This document shows positions 41,960 to 52,851 of a stretch of 64,000 bases of DNA, piece by piece. Within the stretch, counting starts at the first letter, position 1. Each line of letters opens with the position of its first letter. Source of the stretch: Cupriavidus taiwanensis (GTDB lineage: Bacteria > Pseudomonadota > Gammaproteobacteria > Burkholderiales > Burkholderiaceae); NCBI RefSeq assembly GCF_900250115.1, contig NZ_LT984803.1, positions 1,639,583 to 1,703,582 of the forward strand, read 5' to 3'. Made by a program: the position numbers and the translations under genes. The notes under the pieces were generated by a model. The model was given only the letters and a program-made list of their open reading frames with translations. It was not told where the DNA came from and ran no database searches.

Positions 41960-41981
41960 CCTCTCCCGCGAGCGGGAGAGG
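41960..41981. repeat. short inverted-repeat element (REP-like)
   Basis: CCTCTCCCGC-GA-GCGGGAGAGG, a perfect 10-bp stem within CCCTCACCCCCGCTCC...GGGGAGAAAAGCGC, between the convergent DUF72 and mnhG genes. Similar C/G-rich palindromes are scattered through beta- and gammaproteobacterial genomes. It may also act as a bidirectional terminator. Confidence 0.5.
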
Positions 41982-42027
41982 GGAGAAAAGCGCTCAACAA
42001 GTGCATGCCGTGGACACCGGCTTCCAC

Positions 42028-42372
42028 TCAATCACGAATCCGCGGCATCCACCCGCTCCCTCGCGTGCGCGGGTCTACCGGCAGTTGCCGCTGCAGCGCG
42101 GCCTTGGCCAGCATATGGGCGCTGATCGGCGCCGTCAGGAACAGGAAGGCGGTCACCAGCAGCTCATGCAGGCTGGCGTCGCCGCGGAAGCTGAAATACG
42201 CCACCGAAGCCAGCACCACGCCGCCCACGCCGAGCGTGGTCGATTTGGTCGGCCCATGCAGGCGCATGAAGAAGTCCGGCAGCCGGAACAGGCCGATGGC
42301 ACCGACCAGCATGAATGCGCTGCCCACCAGCAGCAGCGCGCAGACGATGAATTCGGCAATGGGATGCAGCAT
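42028..42372 (-). CDS. mnhG: Mrp antiporter subunit G
   Basis: 114 residues, three membrane helices, with the MnhG/PhaG pattern VGSAFMLVGAIGLFRLPDFFMRLHGPTKSTTLGVGGVVLAS. Part of the multi-subunit Na+(K+)/H+ antiporter complex. Last gene of the operon, 11 bp after mnhF. Confidence 0.92.
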   Translation of the reverse strand: MLHPIAEFIVCALLLVGSAFMLVGAIGLFRLPDFFMRLHGPTKSTTLGVGGVVLASVAYFSFRGDASLHELLVTAFLFLTAPISAHMLAKAALQRQLPVDPRTRGSGWMPRIRD

Positions 42373-42383
42373 GGGCCTGGCTC

Positions 42384-42656
42384 CTAGTATTCAATGATAT
42401 CGCCGCGCTGCAGGTACTTCGACAGCGCCACGGTGGCGACGAAGCCCATCACCGCGATCAGCAGCGCGGCCTCGAAAAACACCGCGGAATCCAGGCTGAT
42501 GCCCAGCACCACGATCAGCGCGATGGCGTTGATGTTGAGCGTATCGAGCGCGACGATGCGATCGGGCAGGCTCGGTCCGCGCAGCAGCCGGAGCAGCGTC
42601 AGCAGGAAGGCCAGGCCCAGGATCACCAGGCAGACCGGAATCACGATGGCAAGCAT
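42384..42656 (-). CDS. mnhF: Mrp antiporter subunit F
   Basis: 90 residues, three helices, with LRLLRGPSLPDRIVALDTLNI, the hallmark of MnhF/PhaF. Its start overlaps the end of mnhE by 16 bp, implying tightly coupled translation. Confidence 0.92.
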   Translation of the reverse strand: MLAIVIPVCLVILGLAFLLTLLRLLRGPSLPDRIVALDTLNINAIALIVVLGISLDSAVFFEAALLIAVMGFVATVALSKYLQRGDIIEY

Positions 42657-43144
42657 TGGAAGATCTCCTTGAGCGGGGCTTCATAGCGCGACTTGATCAG
42701 CGCGACCAGCGCGGCCTCTTCCTCCAGATCCAGCACATGGACCAGCAAGGCGCGGCGGTCGTCGCTCAGTTCGGCGCACAGCGTGCCGGGGCTGAGCGAG
42801 ACGATGCTGATCAGCGCGGTGGTGGCGAGTTCGTGTTCGACGTCGAGCGGCACCACGATAAACGCCGGGCGCAGCCGCGCGGTGCGTCCGAGCACCATCA
42901 CCGCCACCTCCAGGTTGGCCTTGACGATGTCGATCAGCACGTGGCAGCTCAGGCGCAGGATCAGGTCCGGGCGCGACAGGCGGAAGGCGCCCAGCACCAG
43001 CCAGCGGTCGGCCAGCCGGCCGATGGCCCAGCCCAGCGCCGCGCCCAGCAGCCAGTGGCCGGGCGCCACGCTCTGCACCAGCATCAACCACATCAGCAGC
43101 AGGATCACGCTCAGCCAGGGATGGGGCAGCAGACGGCGCATCAT
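42641..43144 (-). CDS. mnhE: Mrp antiporter subunit E
   Basis: 167 residues. Two N-terminal helices (LSVILLLMWLMLVQSVAPGHWLLGAALGWAIG) precede a cytoplasmic domain with IVSLSPGTLCAELSDDRRALLVHVLDLE, as in MnhE/PhaE. Overlaps mnhD by 4 bp and mnhF by 16 bp. Confidence 0.92.
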   Translation of the reverse strand: MMRRLLPHPWLSVILLLMWLMLVQSVAPGHWLLGAALGWAIGRLADRWLVLGAFRLSRPDLILRLSCHVLIDIVKANLEVAVMVLGRTARLRPAFIVVPLDVEHELATTALISIVSLSPGTLCAELSDDRRALLVHVLDLEEEAALVALIKSRYEAPLKEIFQCLPS

Positions 43145-44688
43145 GGCGCGCCCCGCTCGCCGGGCAGCACCACGCGCAGGTAGGCGGCGCGGTCCAGCAG
43201 TTGCGCGGCGGCGTCCGCCACGTAGTCGCTGACCGGAGCCGCGCCCACCGTCAGCGCCAGGTTGCCCGCCAGCAGCAGCATGCAGCAGGCCAGCTTGCGC
43301 GCATCCGGCCGCAGCCGCAGGCGCGCCGCGCCCGGATGGTCTTCATCCAGGTATTCGGCGCCTTCGGCAATGCGCTGCGCCTCATGCGGCAGGCGCCACA
43401 GCAGCCGCGTGCCGGTGCGCGAGACCGCGATCAGCAGCAGCAGGCTCGAGCCCAGCACCGCCGGCCACAGCAGCGGCATCCACGGCGCCGGCGTGGCGCG
43501 CAGGATCATGGCCTTGCCGAGGAAGCCCGACAGCGGCGGCAGCCCCACCGCCGCGACTACGCCCACCAGGTACAGCAGCCCGGCCAGGCGCGAGGCAATG
43601 ACCGGCGCGCCGTCGGCACGCGCGGCTTCGGGCTCGAGTGCATCGGCCAGCAGGAACAGCGCGGCGGTGCACAGCGTGGTGCTGAGCAGGTAGTACAGTG
43701 CCGCGGCCCAGCCGGCCTGGCTTTGCATCGACACGCACGCCGCCAGCAGCCCGACCGACGCCACCACCAGGTAGCTGGTCATGGCGCGCAGCGCGGTCGC
43801 GGCCAGCGCGCCCAGCGCGCCGACCGCCAGCGTGGCCAGCGCCAGCGCGAACACCCAGTCCTGCAGGAACGGCCCCAGCAGCCCCTGCGCGCCGCCGAAG
43901 ATCAGCGCATCGCAACGCAGCATGGCGTAGATGCCGACCTTGGTCATGATGGCGAACAGCGCCGCCACCGGCCCCGCCGCGCTGCCATAGGCGCGCGGCA
44001 GCCAGAAGTACAGCGGGAACAGCGCCGCCTTGAGCGCGAACACCAGCATCAGCATCGCGCCCGCGGCCACCGCCAGCGGCAGGTCCGCGGCCGGCAGTCC
44101 GGCCAGGCGCAGGCCCAGGTGCGCCATGTTGAGCGTGCCCGAGAGCCCGTACAGCACGCCGATCGCGACCAGGAAGAACGACGACGCCACCAGGTTCAGG
44201 ATCACGTAGTGCAGCCCGGCGCCGACGCGCGCGCGCCCCGCCCCGTGCACCAGCAGCGCGTACGAAGCGATCAGCAGGATCTCGAAGAAGACGAACAGGT
44301 TGAACAGGTCGCCCGCCAGGAACGCGCCGTTCAGGCCCATCAGCTGGAACTGGAACAGCGCGTGGAAGTGCCGCCCCTGGCGCGCCGTGCCCTCGCCCGC
44401 CGCGGCCAGTGCCGCAAGCGCCAGCAGCGCGGTCAGCGCCAGCATCATCGCGCCGGTGCGATCCAGCTGCAGCACGATGCCGAACGGCGCGCTCCAGTTG
44501 CCCATGGCGTAGACCGCGATCTCGCCGCCGGCGGCATGGCGCAGCAGCAGCACCGCCACCGGCACCAGCAGCAGCGTCGGCACCGCGCTGGCCAGGCGCT
44601 GCGCGTGCAGCCGCTGGGCCGGCATCGCCGCCAGCAGCGCGCCGGCGAACATCGGGATCAGGATGGGCAGCAGCACGGCATGGTTCAT
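43141..44688 (-). CDS. mnhD: Mrp antiporter subunit D
   Basis: 515 residues, about 14 helices, homologous to the NuoM/NuoN proton-channel subunits of complex I. Conserved features are the helix with FQLMGLNGAFLAGDLFNLFVFFEILL (Glu in the membrane), the Lys helix LKAALFPLYFWLPRAYGSA and GLPPLSGFLGKAMIL. It overlaps mnhC and mnhE by 4 bp each. MnhD together with MnhA is thought to move protons. Confidence 0.93.
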   Translation of the reverse strand: MNHAVLLPILIPMFAGALLAAMPAQRLHAQRLASAVPTLLLVPVAVLLLRHAAGGEIAVYAMGNWSAPFGIVLQLDRTGAMMLALTALLALAALAAAGEGTARQGRHFHALFQFQLMGLNGAFLAGDLFNLFVFFEILLIASYALLVHGAGRARVGAGLHYVILNLVASSFFLVAIGVLYGLSGTLNMAHLGLRLAGLPAADLPLAVAAGAMLMLVFALKAALFPLYFWLPRAYGSAAGPVAALFAIMTKVGIYAMLRCDALIFGGAQGLLGPFLQDWVFALALATLAVGALGALAATALRAMTSYLVVASVGLLAACVSMQSQAGWAAALYYLLSTTLCTAALFLLADALEPEAARADGAPVIASRLAGLLYLVGVVAAVGLPPLSGFLGKAMILRATPAPWMPLLWPAVLGSSLLLLIAVSRTGTRLLWRLPHEAQRIAEGAEYLDEDHPGAARLRLRPDARKLACCMLLLAGNLALTVGAAPVSDYVADAAAQLLDRAAYLRVVLPGERGAP

Positions 44689-45070
44689 GGCCGCGGCTCC
44701 TTGTCGCCAGCGGCGCCGCCTGCGGCGGCGTGGCCGTCGCGCGCCTCCGGCTGGCTGGCGGCGTCGACATGGTCGCTGCCGGTCAGCCCGAGCGAGCGCA
44801 GCGCCAGCACCACCGCGAACGCGGTCATGCCGAAGGCAATGACGATGGCGGTCAGCACCAGCGCCTGCGGCAGCGGATCGGCATAGCTCGCGCCCGGCGC
44901 GATCACCGGCGGCCGGCCGATCGACAGGCGCCCCATGCCGAGCAGGAACAGGCTGACCGCATACGACAGCAGGGTCAGCCCCAGCACCACGGTGAACACG
45001 CGCTCGCGCAGCAGCAAATAGATGCCGGCGGCGCTCAGGACGCCGATGGCGATGGCGTAGAGCGCGGCCA

Positions 45071-45071
<1 letters not shown>
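44685..45071 (-). CDS. mnhC: Mrp antiporter subunit C
   Basis: 128 residues, three helices in a NuoK-like fold (GVLSAAGIYLLLRERVFTVVLGLTLLSYAVSLFLLGMG and DPLPQALVLTAIVIAFGMTAFAV). Its ATG shares one base with the mnhAB stop (TGATG) and follows GGAGGACGACTG inside that gene. The C-terminal tail (DAASQPEARDGHAAAGGAAGD) is low-complexity. Confidence 0.93.
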
Positions 45072-47899
<2,828 letters not shown>

Positions 47900-48252
47900 C
47901 AACCGTTGCCGGGGTGCGCGGCCGGCGCCTGCGAGCCGGCCGCGCGCCGCATTGCCGGCCGCACCGCGGGGCGGGTGGCGGGATGAAGGCAAAGATGGGG
48001 TGGTCGGACAGTCGGGGCGTTGGTCATGTTCTGGATTCTCCCGGCAGGCGATCGCGGCCGTTACTGTCCGGATTCTGCCGGCATTGTGCAGGCGGTGCCA
48101 GTCAATTGGCGCGATTTGCAAAAAAATCAATCGTATCGCCCCAGGAACCTGAAGGCGTGTCGCGATGGGCATGCCGCGCGCCGGTGCCAGGCACGGCAAG
48201 TTGTAAGATGGCGGGACACGGCCACGCCCCGGCCGTCCGGAGAGCCCCACCC
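47900..48252. other. 353-bp divergent intergenic region between mnhA and the amidase gene
   Basis: It must contain promoters for both directions. An AT-rich patch (TTTGCAAAAAAATCAATCG) lies near 48114-48132. No clear -35/-10 pair, operator or terminator could be settled on. Confidence 0.4.
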
Positions 48253-49689
48253 ATGAGCGACGCGCTTTGCCTTGCCAGCGCTGCCGAACTGCAGCAACGC
48301 ATCCGGCGCAAGGAGATATCCCCGGTCGAACTGACCGCCGCCGTGCTGGACCGTGCCGCGCGGCTGCAGCCTTCGCTGAACTGCTTCATCACCTTGTGCG
48401 CGGACCAGGCCATGGCCGCCGCGCGTGCGGCCGAGGCGCAGGTGATGGCGGGCGCGCCGCTGGGCGCGCTGCACGGGATCCCGTTCACGGTGAAGGACAT
48501 CGTCAACACGCGCGGCGTGCGCACCACCTTTGGCGCGGTGCCGATGCGCGACCATGTGCCCGCCGAAGACGCCGTGGCGGTGGCGCGGCTGCGCGCGCAG
48601 GGCGGGATCCTGATCGGCAAGACCACCACGCCGGAATTCGGCTCCAAGTGCCTGACCGATGCGCCGCTGTTCGGGCGCACCCGCAATGCCTGGCATGCCG
48701 GGCGCACCAGCGGCGGCTCCAGCGGCGGCGCGGCGGTGGCGGTGGCGAGCGGCATCGCCCCGCTGGCGGTGGCCACTGACGGCGGCGGCTCCACCCGCAT
48801 TCCGGCCGCGTGCAATGGCGTGGTCGGGATCAAGCAGAGCCAGGGCGTGGTGCCTCACAGCCAGGCCCAGGACCTGTTCGGCAACCAGACCTACGTCACC
48901 CCCACCACGCGCACCGTGGCGGACACCGGCCTGATGCTGCAGGCCATGGCCGGCGAGCATCCCTGCGATCCGTGGTCGATCGGCGTGCCCGTGCCCGACT
49001 ATGTCGAGGCGGCGCGGGCACACGGCGACCTGCGCGGCCGCCGCATCCGCTATTGCCTGGCGCCGCCGGGGCGACCGGTGGCCGCTGACGTGGCGCGCGC
49101 GTTCGAAGCCAGCCTGGACCCGTTGCGCGCGCTCGGCGCGGAACTGGAACCGTTCAGCGGCGACGGTTTCGACATCGAGCCAGTCTGGCGCACCATCAAC
49201 CATACGGTGTGGCGCACGCGCTTTGCGCCGATCGTGACGCAGCACCGCGACGCGCTGAGCCCGACCTTCGTGCGCCAGGTCGAATCCGCCGCCGCCTTTA
49301 CCGCGGTGGAATACCAGCAGGCCATGTTCGCGCGCTCGCAGCTGTTCCTGCGCGTGCAAGCGTTGCTGGCCGACGCCGACTGGCTCGCCATGCCCACGCT
49401 CACGCGCACCGCGCTGCCGCTGGAGCAGGACCTGTTCGGCCAGATCGACATCGACGGGCAGGCCTGCCCCGATGTGCGCGCAAGCTGGTTCCCGTGGACC
49501 ATGCCGTTCAACCTGACTGGCCATCCCGCCATCAGCCTGCCGTGCGGTTTTGGCCAGGACGGCCTGCCGCTCGGCCTGCAGCTGGTGGGACGGATCCGCG
49601 GCGATGCCGCGCTGCTGCGCGCCGCCGCGCTGTTCGAATCCGTGCACGACTTCACCGGCCGGTGGCCTGCCCTGCCCTGGCCACCCTGA
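48253..49689 (+). CDS. amidase (amidase signature family)
   Basis: 478 residues. The Ser-cisSer-Lys triad regions are visible: the catalytic Lys in IPFTVKDIVNTRG, the cis-Ser in GRTSGGSSGGAAVAVASG and the nucleophile Ser in TDGGGSTRIPAACNGVVGIK. It hydrolyses an amide to acid and ammonia; substrates in this family range from indoleacetamide to aryl amides. It is followed 29 bp later by a TTT solute receptor gene, suggesting uptake and hydrolysis of the same compound. Confidence 0.88.
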   Translation: MSDALCLASAAELQQRIRRKEISPVELTAAVLDRAARLQPSLNCFITLCADQAMAAARAAEAQVMAGAPLGALHGIPFTVKDIVNTRGVRTTFGAVPMRDHVPAEDAVAVARLRAQGGILIGKTTTPEFGSKCLTDAPLFGRTRNAWHAGRTSGGSSGGAAVAVASGIAPLAVATDGGGSTRIPAACNGVVGIKQSQGVVPHSQAQDLFGNQTYVTPTTRTVADTGLMLQAMAGEHPCDPWSIGVPVPDYVEAARAHGDLRGRRIRYCLAPPGRPVAADVARAFEASLDPLRALGAELEPFSGDGFDIEPVWRTINHTVWRTRFAPIVTQHRDALSPTFVRQVESAAAFTAVEYQQAMFARSQLFLRVQALLADADWLAMPTLTRTALPLEQDLFGQIDIDGQACPDVRASWFPWTMPFNLTGHPAISLPCGFGQDGLPLGLQLVGRIRGDAALLRAAALFESVHDFTGRWPALPWPP

Positions 49690-49718
49690 TCGACTTGCCC
49701 CATGACCTGCCGACTGCC

Positions 49719-50705
49719 ATGACCCAATCCTTCCGATCGAGGCGCCGCCTGCTGGCCGCTGCCGCCGCCTCCGCCCTCGTCCTCACCGCGCCAGCCAGCG
49801 CGGCTGACGCCGAGCCGATGCATATCATTGTCGGCTATGCCCCCGGCGGCGCCGCCGACAGCCTGGCCCGGCTGTATGCCGAGCAGCTGCGCCAGGATGG
49901 CCATGGCACGGTGGTGGTCGAGAACCGCCCCGGCGCCTCCGCACGGCTCGCGCTCGACTACGTGAAGCGCTCCAGGCCGGATGGCAAGACCGTGTTCATT
50001 GGCCCTTCGCCGCTGTTCACCATCTTTCCGCTGACGTACAAGAAGCTCTCGTACGACGCCGACAAGGACCTGGTGCCCGCTGCGGTGCTGACCGATGTGC
50101 CGACCGTGGTCGCCACGGGCGTTCAGCAGCCCTACCAGAACATGAAGGAATACGTCGGCTGGGCCAGGCGCAACCCGGGCGGCGCCAGCCTGGGCCTGGC
50201 CACCATCGGCAGCGCCGGCCACCTGGGCACGGTGGCGCTGGGCAAGGCCGAAGGGATCGCGATCACGCCGGCGGCGTACCGTGGCGCGGCGCCGATGCTG
50301 GTGGATGTGGTCAGCGGCAATGTCTCGATCGGCTGGGACGCGGTGGCCAGCATGATGCCGCTGTACAAGGGCGGCAAGCTGCGCTTCCTCGGCGTCAGCG
50401 GCACGCGCCGCGCCAAGGCGCTGCCCGAGGTGCCCACCATGAAGGAACAGGGCTTCAGCCAGTATGAGTACGCCACCAGCTGGTACGGCGTGTTCCTGCC
50501 CGCCGGCACCCAGCCGGACGTGGTGGCGCAGGTCGAAAAGATGTTCCTGGCGGCATCCGCCAATCCCGCCACCGCGGCGAAGCTGGAAGCGCTGGGGCTG
50601 GAAGTGGCGGCACGCCCGGGACAGGAAGCGCGCCGCCGTATCCAGCTGGAGCGCGCCGCGTGGAAGCCGATGGTCGAGGCAAGCGGCTTCCAGGCCGAGG
50701 ACTGA
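49719..50705 (+). CDS. tripartite tricarboxylate transporter substrate-binding protein (Bug family)
   Basis: 328 residues. A signal peptide (RRRLLAAAAASALVLTAPASA) is followed by the Bug fold: IIVGYAPGGAADSLARLYAEQL with the characteristic G-G-x-x-D, VVVENRPGASARLALDYVKRS, and the second lobe ATIGSAGHLGTVAL. Periplasmic receptor for an organic acid. No TctA/TctB membrane subunits lie nearby; orphan Bug receptors are common in Burkholderiales. Probably co-transcribed with the amidase. Confidence 0.87.
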   Translation: MTQSFRSRRRLLAAAAASALVLTAPASAADAEPMHIIVGYAPGGAADSLARLYAEQLRQDGHGTVVVENRPGASARLALDYVKRSRPDGKTVFIGPSPLFTIFPLTYKKLSYDADKDLVPAAVLTDVPTVVATGVQQPYQNMKEYVGWARRNPGGASLGLATIGSAGHLGTVALGKAEGIAITPAAYRGAAPMLVDVVSGNVSIGWDAVASMMPLYKGGKLRFLGVSGTRRAKALPEVPTMKEQGFSQYEYATSWYGVFLPAGTQPDVVAQVEKMFLAASANPATAAKLEALGLEVAARPGQEARRRIQLERAAWKPMVEASGFQAED

Positions 50706-50880
50706 ACCGGGCCGCCCCTTCCCCCGTGCTGCGGCATGCCGGATTTCACCGGCAAGCTGACCCGCACGACGTCAACAAGTCGCCGAGTCGTCCATCGGTT
50801 TCAGCGGCACATGCTGGGCAGGTCCTGGCCGCGGCGGCCCTCGACACCTCGAACGGAGGCGCGGCCGGCCCACGCGATCA

Positions 50881-50895
50881 ATATCCAGTGGATAT
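50881..50895. promoter_or_regulatory. perfect palindrome upstream of the enoyl-CoA hydratase gene
   Basis: ATATCCA-G-TGGATAT, perfect 7-bp arms, 96 bp before the ATG at 50991. A related half (AATATTGGA) lies about 20 bp downstream. Operator-like; the regulator is not identified. Confidence 0.45.
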
Positions 50896-50990
50896 CGCGC
50901 TGCAAGAAATGAATATTGGACGCAGCCGGCCAGGGTCGCTTAGCCTTGGCGCCAGGACAGACCCCCACATCCCTACCCGGAGCCCCCGAC

Positions 50991-51788
50991 ATGAGCCAGT
51001 TCCTTCTCTACCAACAGCAGGACCACATCGTCACCCTGACCATGAACGAGCCCGAGCGGCGCAACCCGCTTACCGGCAACACCGCGGTGGCGGAGTTCCT
51101 GGCGGCGATCGACCGCATCCACGCCGACCGCAGCGTGCGCGCGGTGGTGATCACCGGTGCCGGCACGGCGTTCTCGTCGGGCGGCAATATCAAGGACATG
51201 GAGCGCCAGGCCTCTGGCACGGTGCCGGGCATGGAGATCCGCCAGGACTACCGCTGCGGCATCCAGCGGCTGCCGCTGGCGCTGTTCAACCTGGAGGTGC
51301 CGGTGATCGCGGCGGTCAATGGCGCGGCCATGGGCGCGGGGCTGGACCTGGCCTGCATGTGCGATATCCGCATTGCCTCGGAACGCGCGCAGTTCGCCGA
51401 GTCCTTCGTCAAGCTCGGCATCATTCCCGGCGACGGCGGCGCGTGGCTGCTGCCGCGCGTGATCGGCCTGTCGCGGGCGGCGGAGATGACCTTCACCGGC
51501 CAGCCCATCGACGCCAGGCTGGCGCTCGAATGGAACCTGGTGTCGCGCGTGGTCGCGCCCGAGGCGCTGCTGCCCACCGCCTATGAACTGGCCGGCCGCA
51601 TCGCCGCCAATCCGCCGCACGCGGTGCGGCTGGCCAAGCGCCTGATGCGCGAAGCGATGCATACCCGGCTGGATACGCTGCTGGAACTGTCGGCCGGCTT
51701 CCAGGCGCTGTCGCACCAGACCGCCGACCACCGCGAAGCGGTGCAGGCCTTCCTGGACAAGCGCACGCCGGTCTTTACCGGCAACTGA
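50991..51788 (+). CDS. enoyl-CoA hydratase/isomerase (crotonase family)
   Basis: 265 residues. The oxyanion-hole regions are AFSSGGNIKDMERQ and VNGAAMGAGLDLACMCDIRIASE. The acid/base region FVKLGIIPGDGGAWLLPRVIG shows one acidic residue (Asp) where hydratases have Glu, so an isomerase or other crotonase activity is possible. It converges with the IclR regulator gene 30 bp away. Together with the thiolase, SDR and second crotonase it completes a beta-oxidation-like set. Confidence 0.85.
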   Translation: MSQFLLYQQQDHIVTLTMNEPERRNPLTGNTAVAEFLAAIDRIHADRSVRAVVITGAGTAFSSGGNIKDMERQASGTVPGMEIRQDYRCGIQRLPLALFNLEVPVIAAVNGAAMGAGLDLACMCDIRIASERAQFAESFVKLGIIPGDGGAWLLPRVIGLSRAAEMTFTGQPIDARLALEWNLVSRVVAPEALLPTAYELAGRIAANPPHAVRLAKRLMREAMHTRLDTLLELSAGFQALSHQTADHREAVQAFLDKRTPVFTGN

Positions 51789-51818
51789 AGCGGCCGCCGG
51801 AATCTCGCCGGCGTGGCC

Positions 51819-52634
51819 CTATCCCGCCACGCCCAGTGCACCTTCGACATTGCGCACCAGGCTGACCAGGCGGGGGCCGATGTCCTGTTCCAGCTGCCTG
51901 CTCTGCTGGCTGAATACCGGCACCGACGCGGCGAAGATCCACGCCTCGCCGTCGCGGCGCGTGCGCAGCGGCACGGCCAGCGATTCCACCTCGCGGTGCA
52001 GGTCGCGATGGCCGCGGCAGAAGCCATGTTCCTGCAGGTCGCGAGCGGCATCGTCCAGGCGCGCCTGCAGCCAGTCGGCGCGCGGCGGGTCGGCGGCGCG
52101 CAGCTGCGCCAGGTAAGCGTCGCGCTCGGCCTGGTCCAGCCGCAGCAGGTAGGCGCGGCCCGAGCCGGTGCGCGCGACCGACACGCGCGTGCCGACTTCG
52201 GGCCGGAACACATGGCTGCCGACGCCCTGCGCGATCTCGACATAGGTCAGCGCATGGCCGCTGCCGACGATCAGCTCGACCTGTCCGGCGATATGGTCGG
52301 CCAGTTCCTGCATCGCCGGCCGCGCCAGCTGGCGGATGGTCATGCGCGCCAGCGCCGGCGCCGCCAGGTTGATCAGGCCGACGCCGGGCACATAGCGCGA
52401 CAGGCGCTCCGAGTAATGCAGCAGGCCCAGCCCGCAGAGCGTGTCGAGCAGCCTGAACAGGGTCGGCTTAGCCAGGCCGGTGCGCTCCATGAGTTCCCGG
52501 CTGCTCAGTTCCTGCACCGTCGGCGAGAAGCAGTTGAGGATCGAGACGCCGCGCGCCAGCGCGCTGACAAGACGTGCCTCGCCGTCGGCATCGGCGGACG
52601 GCTGAGCTACGGCGGCATGTGGAGCATTAGTCAT
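51819..52634 (-). CDS. IclR-family transcriptional regulator
   Basis: 271 residues: winged helix at about 28-75 (ALARGVSILNCFSPTVQELSSRELMERTGLAKPTLFRLLDTL) and C-terminal IclR effector domain (GRAYLLRLDQAERDAYLAQL, HREVESLAVPLR, EAWIFAASVPVF). It is divergent from the thiolase operon, and two matching operator-like dyads sit in the 217-bp gap. It most likely controls the beta-oxidation genes on both sides in response to an aromatic or alicyclic acid. Confidence 0.88.
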   Translation of the reverse strand: MTNAPHAAVAQPSADADGEARLVSALARGVSILNCFSPTVQELSSRELMERTGLAKPTLFRLLDTLCGLGLLHYSERLSRYVPGVGLINLAAPALARMTIRQLARPAMQELADHIAGQVELIVGSGHALTYVEIAQGVGSHVFRPEVGTRVSVARTGSGRAYLLRLDQAERDAYLAQLRAADPPRADWLQARLDDAARDLQEHGFCRGHRDLHREVESLAVPLRTRRDGEAWIFAASVPVFSQQSRQLEQDIGPRLVSLVRNVEGALGVAG

Positions 52635-52657
52635 CGCAGGGCCTGAATCTGAAGGTT

Positions 52658-52679
52658 TTTTGATACACGTGTCTCAAAA
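52658..52679. promoter_or_regulatory. candidate IclR operator 1
   Basis: Near-perfect 22-bp palindrome: TTTTGATACAC then GTGTCTCAAAA, one mismatch per arm. It lies 24 bp upstream of the iclR start, fitting autorepression. Confidence 0.6.
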
Positions 52680-52783
52680 CACGGATGTTGCCCTTCGTGT
52701 TTTCGAAAGTCAAACCTGGTTTTTTGCGTTTACATAGCGATTTTCCGACGCCAGAATCCGAATTCATCGTATCGGACGAGCAC

Positions 52784-52806
52784 TTTTCGATACAGACGTC
52801 TCACTA
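52784..52806. promoter_or_regulatory. candidate IclR operator 2
   Basis: TTTTCGATACAGACGTCTCA repeats the GATACA...CGTCTCA pattern of operator 1, 46 bp before the thiolase ATG. The second copy on the target side supports one regulator for the divergon. Confidence 0.5.
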
Positions 52807-52851
52807 TCCCAGCCACGAATCGCAACGCTCAGCATTCTCAGGAGACTCCGC

